Shown here one piece after another: positions 1 to 4,898 of a stretch of DNA of 5,965 bases. Source of the DNA: Methanobacterium sp. (GTDB taxonomy: Archaea; Methanobacteriota; Methanobacteria; Methanobacteriales; Methanobacteriaceae); contig JAJFTX010000021.1 in NCBI GenBank assembly GCA_021372715.1, forward strand, positions 1 through 5,965, in the 5' to 3' direction. The translations under genes and the position numbers were made by a program. How positions within the stretch are numbered: the first letter of the stretch is position 1; each line of letters begins with the position of its first letter. Below the pieces are notes generated by a model. The model saw only the letters and a list, made by a program, of their open reading frames with translations, did not search any database and had not been told where the DNA came from.

Positions 1-7
1 AATCAAC

Positions 8-238
8 ATGGTGCTCATCACCAGTTTAGCCCCTACAGGAACAGTCAATGTGGGCCACATAATAACTGCATTCGGATTATTTATAATTGCAATTTGCCTT
101 TTTGAGTCGGCTATATCTCTAAGCTATAATAAACAGGGTATGGAAAGATTAGCACGTAGATTAGATCTAAGAACTTTGCCAATATTGGTTAAGGGATTCG
201 TTGCTGTAGTGTTAGCTATTATGGCAGTGGCCTGGTAA
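8..238 (+). CDS. small membrane protein of unknown function, possibly 5'-truncated by the window edge
   Basis: I do not recognise this protein. From the ATG at 8 it has 76 residues, with two clear hydrophobic segments at about residues 18-38 and 58-75. They are joined by a basic loop (KQGMERLARRLDLR, residues 42-55) that should face the cytoplasm. The reading frame is still open upstream of the ATG (codons ATC and AAC at 2-7), and the first residues are fairly hydrophobic. The true start may therefore lie outside the window, and no ribosome-binding site can be checked. It ends with TAA 67 bases before the importer's first gene on the same strand. A TATA-like sequence lies in that gap, so it is probably not part of the importer operon. 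The hydrophobic pattern and a normal codon pattern support real coding; the function is unknown. Confidence 0.6.
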   Translation: MVLITSLAPTGTVNVGHIITAFGLFIIAICLFESAISLSYNKQGMERLARRLDLRTLPILVKGFVAVVLAIMAVAW

Positions 239-240
239 GG

Positions 241-249
241 TTAAATATA
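241..249 (+). promoter_or_regulatory. candidate TATA box for the ABC importer operon
   Basis: TTAAATATA lies just after the stop codon of the upstream gene and about 57 bases before the importer's first ATG. A start of transcription about 25 bases downstream (near 270-275) would leave a leader of roughly 30 bases carrying the GGAG ribosome-binding site at 296-299. This rests on consensus similarity and spacing only; in AT-rich DNA such matches also occur by chance. Confidence 0.4.
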
Positions 250-305
250 AGAATAATCAAATAAGCAGTTAGAGAATAAATTTCATCTTTTTTCCGGAGA
301 TTCCA

Positions 306-1262
306 ATGAAACCAAAAATTATAGTATCGATTATCCTCATAGTGGTCTTTCTATTTTTAGTATTCGGATATTATTTTACTCAATCCCCCAATACAGATCA
401 GGACATTACAGTGGCTTATATACCCAGCGATCATGAAGCAGCCTTTATGGTAGGAGAAGCACAGAACACTTACAGCAAAGCAGGTTTGAATGTTAAAAGT
501 GTGCAGATGTCCTCAGGATCCAGTGTAGTATCCGCTGCAGCCAGTGGAGATATTGATATAGGTTATGTGGGTCTGGTACCTGCTCTTCAAGGAATAAGTA
601 CGGGGGTACCTATAAAAATAGTCGCCGCAGTTAATCTGGATGGTAGTGGTATTGTGGTGGAACCAGATTCAAACATCACCAGCATACCTGATTTGAAGGG
701 TAAAAAAGTAGCCAGTCCCGGAGTAACCAGTATGCAACAGGTTTTATTACTCTACGAACTCCAGAAATATAATATGACAGCATCAGATTTGGATATTCTC
801 TCTGTTAACATCTTCATGATCCCGGATACCTTAGCCTCCGATAAAGTAGATGCATATATCGCCTACGAACCATTCGTGTCCCTGTCACCTTACAGGAATA
901 TGGGACGGGTTCTGATGTACTCTGAACAGATCATGCCCGGCCATCCTTGCTGTGTGATTATCGCCAGACAGGACTTCATAGATCAGCATCCCCAGGAATT
1001 ACAGACGTTCCTGGATATCCATAAGAACAGTACGGAATATATTAACAACAACCGTAATGAAACCGCATATCTCATCTCCAAGGAGATGACTACCAACCCA
1101 GAATTAGAACAGATAGCCCTTACCCATGTGGTTTTTGTATATAAGGTTGATAAGGCTTTTCAGGATAATGTGATGAATTTCCTTAAAGTAGAACAGGAAT
1201 TAGGAGTTATGAAGAAGAACTTAACCATTGAACAAATCTTCGACACCCGATTTTTAGGATGA
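306..1262 (+). CDS. ABC transporter substrate-binding protein, NitT/TauT (SsuA/NMT1-like) family
   Basis: This is the extracytoplasmic solute-binding subunit of an ABC importer of the nitrate/sulfonate/taurine class. It captures the substrate outside the membrane and delivers it to the permease encoded next. The 318 residues begin with a basic N-terminus and one hydrophobic segment (about 5-23). There is no cysteine lipobox, so the protein is either cleaved by signal peptidase or stays tethered by this helix. A type-2 periplasmic-binding fold follows. Family-typical stretches are ITVAYIPSDHEAAFMVGEA (34-52), the SSGSSVVSAAASGDIDIGYVG region (69-89), DLKGKKVASPG (129-139) and KVDAYIAYEPF (180-190). 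The only cysteines are an adjacent pair in GHPCCV (212-217). There are five N-X-S/T sequons (N123, N156, N241, N251, N305), possible archaeal N-glycosylation sites on a surface protein. GGAG at 296-299 supports the ATG at 306. Family assignment is firm; the substrate (sulfonate, taurine, nitrate, a thiamine precursor or other) is not determined. Confidence 0.92.
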   Translation: MKPKIIVSIILIVVFLFLVFGYYFTQSPNTDQDITVAYIPSDHEAAFMVGEAQNTYSKAGLNVKSVQMSSGSSVVSAAASGDIDIGYVGLVPALQGISTGVPIKIVAAVNLDGSGIVVEPDSNITSIPDLKGKKVASPGVTSMQQVLLLYELQKYNMTASDLDILSVNIFMIPDTLASDKVDAYIAYEPFVSLSPYRNMGRVLMYSEQIMPGHPCCVIIARQDFIDQHPQELQTFLDIHKNSTEYINNNRNETAYLISKEMTTNPELEQIALTHVVFVYKVDKAFQDNVMNFLKVEQELGVMKKNLTIEQIFDTRFLG

Positions 1263-1303
1263 ATACATTAATAAATTTGCAGTAATAAAATAAAGGTGAA
1301 TGA

Positions 1304-2041
1304 ATGAACAAAACCATAAAAGCTTTGATTTTACCTCTAATAATATTGATAATCTGGGCAATACTTACTACTTATACTGGAATCATACCTTCTTATCTAA
1401 TTCCCAGCCCTTCTGCTGTTTGGGTGGCTTTTGAAAACCTTTTACTTAACGGTTCACTTATTACTGATACTCTAAGCACTCTCACCCGGGTTCTTCTAGG
1501 ATTCATAATAGCTGCACTAGTAGCCATTCCTCTGGGAATACTGCTAGGCTGGTCTAAAAATGCCAATGATCTTTCCAAATACATCATAGGTGTTCTACGC
1601 CCCATACCACCCATAGCATGGATACCCTTCGCTATCCTCTGGTTTGGAGTAGGATTAGGTTCAGCCATTTTTATAATCTTCCTGGGTAGTGTATTTCCCA
1701 TCCTGATAAATACCGCTGATGGAGTGAAGAGAACCGATAAGATCTACACAGAATCAGCTTATACATTAGGAGCAAGTGAATTTCAGACCTTAAAGAAAGT
1801 AGTGGTGCCTGCTGCACTGCCCAATATCATCACCGGACTTAAGGTAGGAATAGGGATTGGTCTGATGTGTACTGTAGCAGCGGAGATGATAGGATCCAGT
1901 AATGGACTGGGATACCTCATATTAACTGCTACCAGCATGTTAGACAGTGCAAGTGCCATAGTGGGTATGCTGGCCATCGGAGTGATTGGATTAGGATTTG
2001 ATTATCTGTTCAGAAGAGCGGAGATGAAGATAAACTGGTAA
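1304..2041 (+). CDS. ABC transporter permease, SsuC/TauC-like (BPD_transp_1)
   Basis: This is the integral membrane subunit of the importer, expected to act as a homodimer forming the translocation path. Its 245 residues match the usual length of SsuC/TauC permeases. Hydrophobic segments lie at about 7-22, 62-82, 104-116, 119-136, 179-195 and 213-235. Family marks are LIPSPSAV (32-39), RPIPPIAWIPFAILWFG (99-115), and the EAA-type cytoplasmic loop starting at E150 (ESAYTLGAS, 150-158, then VVVPAALPNI, 166-175), which docks on the ATPase. AGGTGA at 1294-1299 lies four bases before the ATG at 1304; another ATG at 1300 is out of frame. The gene begins 41 bases after the binding-protein gene and ends 18 bases before the ATPase gene, so the three are very likely one transcript. 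The ORFs on the opposite strand here look like shadows. Confidence 0.95.
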   Translation: MNKTIKALILPLIILIIWAILTTYTGIIPSYLIPSPSAVWVAFENLLLNGSLITDTLSTLTRVLLGFIIAALVAIPLGILLGWSKNANDLSKYIIGVLRPIPPIAWIPFAILWFGVGLGSAIFIIFLGSVFPILINTADGVKRTDKIYTESAYTLGASEFQTLKKVVVPAALPNIITGLKVGIGIGLMCTVAAEMIGSSNGLGYLILTATSMLDSASAIVGMLAIGVIGLGFDYLFRRAEMKINW

Positions 2042-2059
2042 AAATTCAGGTGATTACAA

Positions 2060-2800
2060 ATGTCTTTCATACTTAAAAATGTTGATAAAAGTTTTATAAG
2101 CCAGGGAAAGGAGTTAGAAGTTGTTAAGAATATTAACATATCTGTTCAGGATGGCGAATTTCTCTCATTGGTAGGTCCCTCAGGCTGTGGAAAGACCACC
2201 ATCCTCCGAATGCTGGCTGGTCTGGATTATCCCAGTGAAGGTGAAATCTCAGAAAATGGTGAACCAGTAACTGGTCCCAGCCCTAATAGAGGATTTGTTT
2301 TTCAGCAGTACTCTTTATTTCCCTGGAGAACGGTTTTAGATAACATTGCCTTCGGACCGGAGGTACGGGGAGTGGATACTGAAGACCGATACCAGAATGC
2401 CCGAAATTATATTGAAATGGTAGGTTTATCCGGGTTTGAAAATAGCCACCCCCATGAACTGTCTGGTGGGATGAAACAGAGAGTGGCTATAGCCCGGGCA
2501 TTGGCCAACGACCCCCTGTCTCTTCTCATGGACGAGCCCTTCGCTGCCCTGGATGTTATGACTAGACACAAGCTTCAGGAAGAATTGGTCCGGATCTGGC
2601 AGGAGGAGCATAAAACCATTATCTTCGTAACCCATAACGTTGATGAGGCAGTTTTCCTTGCAGATCGGGTAGTTGTGTTAAGCAAGTCCCCGGGGGAGAT
2701 AATTGAAAGTTTTCAAATAGAATTAGAAAGAATCAGGGACCGTACATCTCCAGAATTCATTGATCTAAAGAAGAATATCACTTCTTTACTGGAGAAATAA
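2060..2800 (+). CDS. ABC transporter ATP-binding protein, SsuB/TauB-like
   Basis: This is the cytoplasmic ATPase that powers the importer through nucleotide-driven dimerisation beneath the permease. All catalytic motifs are intact in the 246 residues: Walker A GPSGCGKTT (39-47), Q-loop in FVFQQYSLFPW (79-89), signature LSGGMKQR (134-141), Walker B SLLMDEP (154-160, with D158 and catalytic E159), D-loop AALD (162-165) and switch His H192 in FVTHNVDEA. The SLFPW stretch after the Q-loop and the THNVDEAVFLADRV region are typical of nitrate/sulfonate/taurine importers. AGGTGAT at 2048-2054 lies five bases before the ATG at 2060. The length matches the family, with no extra regulatory domain at the C-terminus. 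It is the last gene of the operon and ends only 18 bases from the stop codon of the convergent rubredoxin gene. Confidence 0.96.
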   Translation: MSFILKNVDKSFISQGKELEVVKNINISVQDGEFLSLVGPSGCGKTTILRMLAGLDYPSEGEISENGEPVTGPSPNRGFVFQQYSLFPWRTVLDNIAFGPEVRGVDTEDRYQNARNYIEMVGLSGFENSHPHELSGGMKQRVAIARALANDPLSLLMDEPFAALDVMTRHKLQEELVRIWQEEHKTIIFVTHNVDEAVFLADRVVVLSKSPGEIIESFQIELERIRDRTSPEFIDLKKNITSLLEK

Positions 2801-2802
2801 TT

Positions 2803-2816
2803 AAAAGATAAGAAAA
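2803..2816 (-). terminator. candidate oligo-T terminator of the minus-strand cluster
   Basis: On the minus strand, immediately after the rubredoxin stop codon, the sequence reads TTTTCTTATCTTTT. A pyrimidine tract rich in T is the usual intrinsic termination signal for archaeal RNA polymerase. No matching T-run for the converging importer operon lies in the 18-base gap, so plus-strand transcripts may run into the rubredoxin gene. There is no strong hairpin; the 7-bp AATAATT/AATTATT pair (2796-2802 and 2821-2827) is all A-T. Confidence 0.4.
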
Positions 2817-2818
2817 GT

Positions 2819-2986
2819 TCAATTATTCAAGGGTATGAACTTGTATTTAGGTGCATTACACTTAGGACAGCGCCAATTATCATTTAATTCTTCAAACGGA
2901 GTTCCTGGTGGAGTGTCTCTGCGAGGTTCGCCTTTCTCTGGATCATAAATATAATTACAAACTCGACATTTATATCTCTTCATCAT
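2819..2986 (-). CDS. rubredoxin (55 aa), both metal-knuckle glycines replaced by Asn
   Basis: This encodes a small cytoplasmic one-electron carrier with an Fe(SCys)4 site. Translation gives MMKRYKCRVCNYIYDP at the start, PPGTPFEEL in the middle (26-34) and NWRCPKCNAPKYKF near the end (37-50). The four iron ligands are Cys7, Cys10, Cys40 and Cys43, with the family-typical aromatic residues Tyr5, Tyr12, Tyr14, Phe31 and Trp38. In most rubredoxins each second cysteine is followed by glycine (CxxCGY and CPxCGA); here both are Asn (N11, N44). GAGGTG at 2999-2994 fits the ATG at 2986 (seven-base spacing). The next codon is also ATG (2983), and related proteins starting MKRYKC make that an alternative. 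The gene lies 12 bases behind the zinc-ribbon gene, whose stop overlaps this ribosome-binding site, so co-transcription is very likely. In methanogens rubredoxins commonly feed electrons to oxygen- and peroxide-reducing enzymes; the partner here is unknown. Confidence 0.95.
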   Translation of the reverse strand: MMKRYKCRVCNYIYDPEKGEPRRDTPPGTPFEELNDNWRCPKCNAPKYKFIPLNN

Positions 2987-2998
2987 TTATTTACACCT

Positions 2999-3214
2999 CT
3001 ATCCAATTTTTATACCAGACAATATCCAATTGACAATTATAAAAAAAATTATAATGGTAATAACTAATAATATTAACTCTATCCTAAGATTTGTTTTAAT
3101 ACCCCTATTTCCTGGTTCATATCGATTACCAGGGAGATTTCTTAAATCAGCGTAGCATTCTTCACAGAATCCTGCGTATTTACGGTTTCTATGACCGCAT
3201 TCTGGACAGATCAA
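2999..3214 (-). CDS. membrane-anchored zinc-ribbon protein, TTG start
   Basis: This is a 71-residue protein of unknown role. The N-terminus is a compact zinc ribbon with two CxxC knuckles (C3-P-E-C6 and C17-E-E-C20) expected to bind one zinc. A short polar linker rich in Asn, Gly and Arg follows (about 26-44), then one strongly hydrophobic helix (about 45-66). The ribbon is therefore probably held on the cytoplasmic face of the membrane. The start is TTG at 3214-3212. No ATG or GTG occurs in frame before the upstream TAG, and AGAGGGTG lies eight bases before the TTG, so this start is well supported. It sits 58 bases after the four-helix membrane protein gene and 12 bases before rubredoxin on the same strand. 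Similar zinc-ribbon plus one-helix proteins are common in methanogens and mostly uncharacterised. The ribbon could instead bind iron like a rubredoxin knuckle, but the spacing is more typical of zinc. Confidence 0.82.
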   Translation of the reverse strand: MICPECGHRNRKYAGFCEECYADLRNLPGNRYEPGNRGIKTNLRIELILLVITIIIFFIIVNWILSGIKIG

Positions 3215-3222
3215 TATTGATA

Positions 3223-3230
3223 CACCCTCT
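3223..3230 (-). promoter_or_regulatory. ribosome-binding site that decides the TTG start of the zinc-ribbon gene
   Basis: On the minus strand AGAGGGTG matches the archaeal anti-Shine-Dalgarno and lies eight bases before TTG at 3214-3212. No other start codon is available in frame. Its first bases (AGAG) also belong to one arm of the 8-base inverted repeat at 3227-3234 and 3279-3286. Confidence 0.65.
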
Positions 3231-3286
3231 ATCTATAAAATTTTTTTGTTCATTCTATATCATAAATTTTTGCTAAACAGATAGAG
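3227..3286 (-). repeat. 8-bp inverted repeat spanning the zinc-ribbon gene leader
   Basis: CTCTATCT at 3227-3234 is perfectly complementary to AGATAGAG at 3279-3286, with 44 bases between. One arm overlaps the zinc-ribbon ribosome-binding site; the other lies inside the last codons and just before the stop of the upstream membrane-protein gene. In a read-through minus-strand transcript the arms could pair and cover part of the ribosome-binding site. A transcript from a local promoter would lack the upstream arm. An 8-bp match in AT-rich DNA may be chance. Confidence 0.4.
3256..3264 (-). promoter_or_regulatory. possible internal TATA box before the zinc-ribbon gene
   Basis: The minus strand in this 58-base gap reads AAAAATTTATGATATAG. 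A TATA-like core around 3264-3256 would place a transcript start near 3235-3230, just before the ribosome-binding site. It might let zinc-ribbon and rubredoxin genes be expressed apart from the two upstream membrane-protein genes. The support is composition and spacing only. Confidence 0.25.
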
Positions 3287-3722
3287 ATTTTTTTAAAGTT
3301 TCCAGATCCTTTTTTATTTTATTTATACTATGTCTAGTGCCTGTGATCCTGCCGATCATAACTCCTGCGGTTATGCTGATGATAATACCAAAGTAATCAG
3401 TTCCCTGCACCCAATATCCCACTATCAATGTTCTTCCTACAATGAAAATCAGGTAACAAAGGAATATAATAGCACCTATCCAGTCCATATTACTAATCAC
3501 CTGATGGGTTTCATCATCCCAGCTAAGATGGTACATACGACTTACGATTAAACCCACCAAAAAACCAAAAATCAAACTAAACACAGCCACACTAATACTG
3601 AAACCAGCTATTACTTCATATATGGTGGCGATTGTCAGTGCTGCAGATATCAGTATTAAAACTCTTAAACGGCTGTAAAGCTTTTTGTCAAGAAATTTTT
3701 TTCCTAAATTTTTTATTTCCAT
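3273..3722 (-). CDS. four-helix membrane protein of unknown function
   Basis: I do not recognise a named family with confidence. The 149 residues have a basic N-terminus (KKFLDKKLYSRLR, 8-20) and four hydrophobic segments at about 21-38, 42-61, 82-102 and 109-127. A charged C-terminal helix follows (about 131-148, HSINKIKKDLETLKKSL). The loop after helix 2 carries SRMYHLSWDDETHQV (61-75), and helix 3 ends at GR (96-97). The alternation of paired helices around this loop loosely recalls CcdC-like membrane proteins, but I see no decisive motif. By the positive-inside rule, the N-terminus, the central loop and the C-terminal helix probably face the cytoplasm. The ATG at 3722 has no clear Shine-Dalgarno site; the gene begins 24 bases after the DUF998-like gene on the same strand, so it may be read from that transcript. 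Confidence 0.75.
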   Translation of the reverse strand: MEIKNLGKKFLDKKLYSRLRVLILISAALTIATIYEVIAGFSISVAVFSLIFGFLVGLIVSRMYHLSWDDETHQVISNMDWIGAIIFLCYLIFIVGRTLIVGYWVQGTDYFGIIISITAGVMIGRITGTRHSINKIKKDLETLKKSLSV

Positions 3723-3746
3723 ATTAATACACGAATTTCAATTATT

Positions 3747-4385
3747 TTAAACCAGTTTTTTATACATGTTATATGATATAAGAGCTATCCAGATCAAAGA
3801 GGCGTACACGGAGGCCCATTCTAATCCTGGTAGTGGAATGGTTGGATGGAAATCTGCCAAGGAATCATGGTACTGGGGTAATCTGAGCAGAATCACAAAT
3901 ATCAGATCTGTTATTATGGCTATTACCCCCCATAAGGCCACTATACGCATGAACTGGGGATGATCTTTAAGGGCTATTGTAAATATGATTATCATTAAAA
4001 ATAGAGTTCCAAAAACACCAGAAGCAGCCAGGATATGCATTTTAATATGGGTTTCCGGGAATAAACCCACTCCTATAAGGGAAATGCATGCGTAGATCCC
4101 TAGTATTATCACGGAGTATATCAGTATCTTCTGATATCTTTGCTGGGGATTCCAACGGTGAAAGTTTACTATAAATGGTATTAATATCAGACCGGTTATT
4201 ATACATCCTAAGTTGAAGAATATGGCTCCTTTTGGATTAAGAATTACATTTCCAAGATTACTAAGCCAATCATAAAGAGGTGTATATGTTGTGGGATAAA
4301 GAGTTAGTGATGTTAAGGTAAAGACTGTAAATACGATGAATGCTAGCAACCCTAATAAATTCAGATATAACCATCTAGAATTCAT
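3747..4385 (-). CDS. DUF998-like six-helix membrane protein
   Basis: This 212-residue integral membrane protein resembles the DUF998 family, whose biochemical role is not established. Six hydrophobic segments lie at about 7-28, 55-74, 87-108, 116-138, 148-168 and 189-206. Conserved-looking family marks are YPTTYTPLYDWLSNLGN (30-46, with the S-x-L-G turn before helix 2) and GLFPETHIKMHILAA (107-121), the FP...H pattern between helices 3 and 4. A related possibility is the FRAG1/DRAM/Sfk1-like group, which shows a similar S-x-LG element. AGGGTGT at 4399-4393 lies seven bases before the ATG at 4385. An ATG at 4390 is out of frame and stops after two codons. The gene is the first of the minus-strand cluster, with a TATA-like sequence upstream at about 4438-4430. 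Family assignment rests on motif memory and topology, not on a search. Confidence 0.8.
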   Translation of the reverse strand: MNSRWLYLNLLGLLAFIVFTVFTLTSLTLYPTTYTPLYDWLSNLGNVILNPKGAIFFNLGCIITGLILIPFIVNFHRWNPQQRYQKILIYSVIILGIYACISLIGVGLFPETHIKMHILAASGVFGTLFLMIIIFTIALKDHPQFMRIVALWGVIAIITDLIFVILLRLPQYHDSLADFHPTIPLPGLEWASVYASLIWIALISYNMYKKLV

Positions 4386-4429
4386 GTCATTTACACCCTA
4401 CCATAGTCCATATAAATCTATAGGAGTTA

Positions 4430-4438
4430 TATTATAAA
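4430..4438 (-). promoter_or_regulatory. candidate TATA box of the minus-strand cluster
   Basis: On the minus strand TTTATAATA lies about 45 bases before the DUF998-like ATG. A start about 25 bases downstream (near 4405-4410) would leave a leader of about 20-25 bases that includes AGGGTGT at 4399-4393. The spacing is good but the match is in AT-rich DNA. Confidence 0.4.
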
Positions 4439-4450
4439 TCGTTTTAACTC

Positions 4451-4507
4451 ATCAAATAGGTGATAATTTATTAGTAAAATCACCAGGAAATTATGCTATC
4501 ATTTGAT
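4451..4507. repeat. imperfect dyad upstream of the DUF998-like gene promoter
   Basis: Positions 4451-4469 and 4488-4507 are inverted copies. ATCAAAT pairs with ATTTGAT and ATAATTT with AAATTAT around nearly the same centre, with a 5- by 6-base unpaired part between. A competing pair, GGTGAT (4459-4464) with ATCACC (4479-4484), forms a smaller hairpin inside. It lies just upstream of the candidate minus-strand TATA box, where an archaeal regulator could bind, but it may equally be chance. Confidence 0.4.
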
Positions 4508-4583
4508 AATTCAATGATTTTTGGCCTAATTTACACCCAAATTTTAACAAACTATATATATGAGTATTTATAAGTTATAAAAT

Positions 4584-4711
4584 AGGGTGCAAGTTTAAGA
4601 ATATGTAAAGTTTTTTATTAAAAAAAATGTTTAACCGCCTCAATTAGAAACAGAAAATAATTTAAAAAAAAAACCATAAATAGAATCTATTCTTAAAAAA
4701 AATTGCACCCT
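4584..4711. repeat. 128-base element bounded by imperfect inverted repeats
   Basis: AGGGTGCAA at 4584-4592 is the exact inverse of TTGCACCCT at 4703-4711, and TTTAAGAATA at 4594-4603 is the exact inverse of TATTCTTAAA at 4689-4698. Only the joint between the two blocks differs: one base on the left, four on the right (a T-run length difference). The interior is almost all A and T, with runs of A and T and a small AATAG/CTATT hairpin (4679-4691). The layout would fit a small non-autonomous mobile element with terminal repeats, or a long hairpin in RNA. I find no obvious target-site duplication beside it and no transposase in the window. Confidence 0.6.
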
Positions 4712-4721
4712 TCTATTTTTG

Positions 4722-4781
4722 TAATATTAACACTATAATTTACATAATATTAATTAATCCTATATAAGATTAGATTAATCC
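4722..4781. promoter_or_regulatory. direct-repeat array around a TATA-like sequence, candidate operator
   Basis: ATTAATCC occurs at 4753-4760 and again at 4774-4781, 21 bases apart, close to two helical turns. TATATAAG (4761-4768) lies directly between the copies. Just upstream, TAATATTAA is repeated at 4722-4730 and 4745-4753, 23 bases apart. A regulator binding both ATTAATCC copies would block access to the TATA box. If this TATA box serves the 223-residue gene, its transcript would have a leader of about 110 bases. The ATTAATCC copies contain C as well as A and T, making chance a little less likely than for the pure A-T repeat. Confidence 0.35.
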
Positions 4782-4834
4782 ATATTTTACTAGAAATATC
4801 TGATCCCTATTCTCATATACTATCAAATCCTTTT

Positions 4835-4846
4835 TTTATGATAAAA
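4835..4846 (+). promoter_or_regulatory. alternative TATA-like box nearer the 223-residue gene
   Basis: TTTATGATAAAA lies about 53-64 bases before the ATG at 4899. It would give a short leader of roughly 30 bases. It is an alternative to the TATATAAG at 4761-4768; the sequence alone does not decide between them. Confidence 0.25.
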
Positions 4847-4898
4847 TCTTAATAATCACTGAACAACATAATATAAACAAAGAAGCGGGGTGATATGA

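Larger units (their letters stand above)
4386..4898. other. 513-base divergent AT-rich intergenic region without a convincing gene
   Basis: This gap separates the minus-strand cluster from the plus-strand 223-residue gene. The longest open frames are only about 20-25 codons, lack suitable ribosome-binding sites and show no coding character (for example ATG at 4493, 26 codons). The region is dominated by A and T runs. It holds promoter-like sequences for both directions, an imperfect dyad at 4451-4507, a larger inverted repeat at 4584-4711, and direct repeats at 4722-4781. The sequence ATTTACACCC occurs twice (4389-4398, part of the DUF998-like gene's ribosome-binding site, and 4529-4538). A small RNA is possible but nothing shows one directly. 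Confidence 0.7.

Noticed and set aside
1393..1701. 102-codon open frame on the minus strand
   Set aside because: It lies wholly inside the well-supported permease gene, has no ribosome-binding site of note, and its predicted protein shows no recognisable domain.
1783..1977. 64-codon open frame on the minus strand
   Set aside because: It is the antisense shadow of the permease EAA loop and C-terminal helices, with no independent start signal.
2426..2635. 69-codon open frame on the minus strand
   Set aside because: It is antisense to the ATPase signature and Walker B region, whose protein-level conservation explains the open frame.
2767..2787. AAAGAAG/CTTCTTT hairpin near the end of the ATPase gene as a terminator
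   Set aside because: The 7-bp stem lies within coding sequence, is not followed by a T-run, and is explained by codons for Lys, Ser and Leu.
3330..3551. 73-codon open frame on the plus strand with three cysteines
   Set aside because: It is antisense to the four-helix membrane protein, with odd composition and no ribosome-binding site; the minus-strand reading has coherent membrane helices.
3766..3963. 65-codon open frame on the plus strand
   Set aside because: It is antisense to the end of the DUF998-like gene, with no start signal or recognisable domain.
4493..4570. Small plus-strand open frame of 26 codons in the intergenic region
   Set aside because: No ribosome-binding site lies at a usable distance; the composition follows the AT-rich background and no domain is visible.
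4722..4781. CRISPR-like short repeats
   Set aside because: The repeats are only 8-9 bases, occur twice each, and no spacer-length regularity or cas gene is present.
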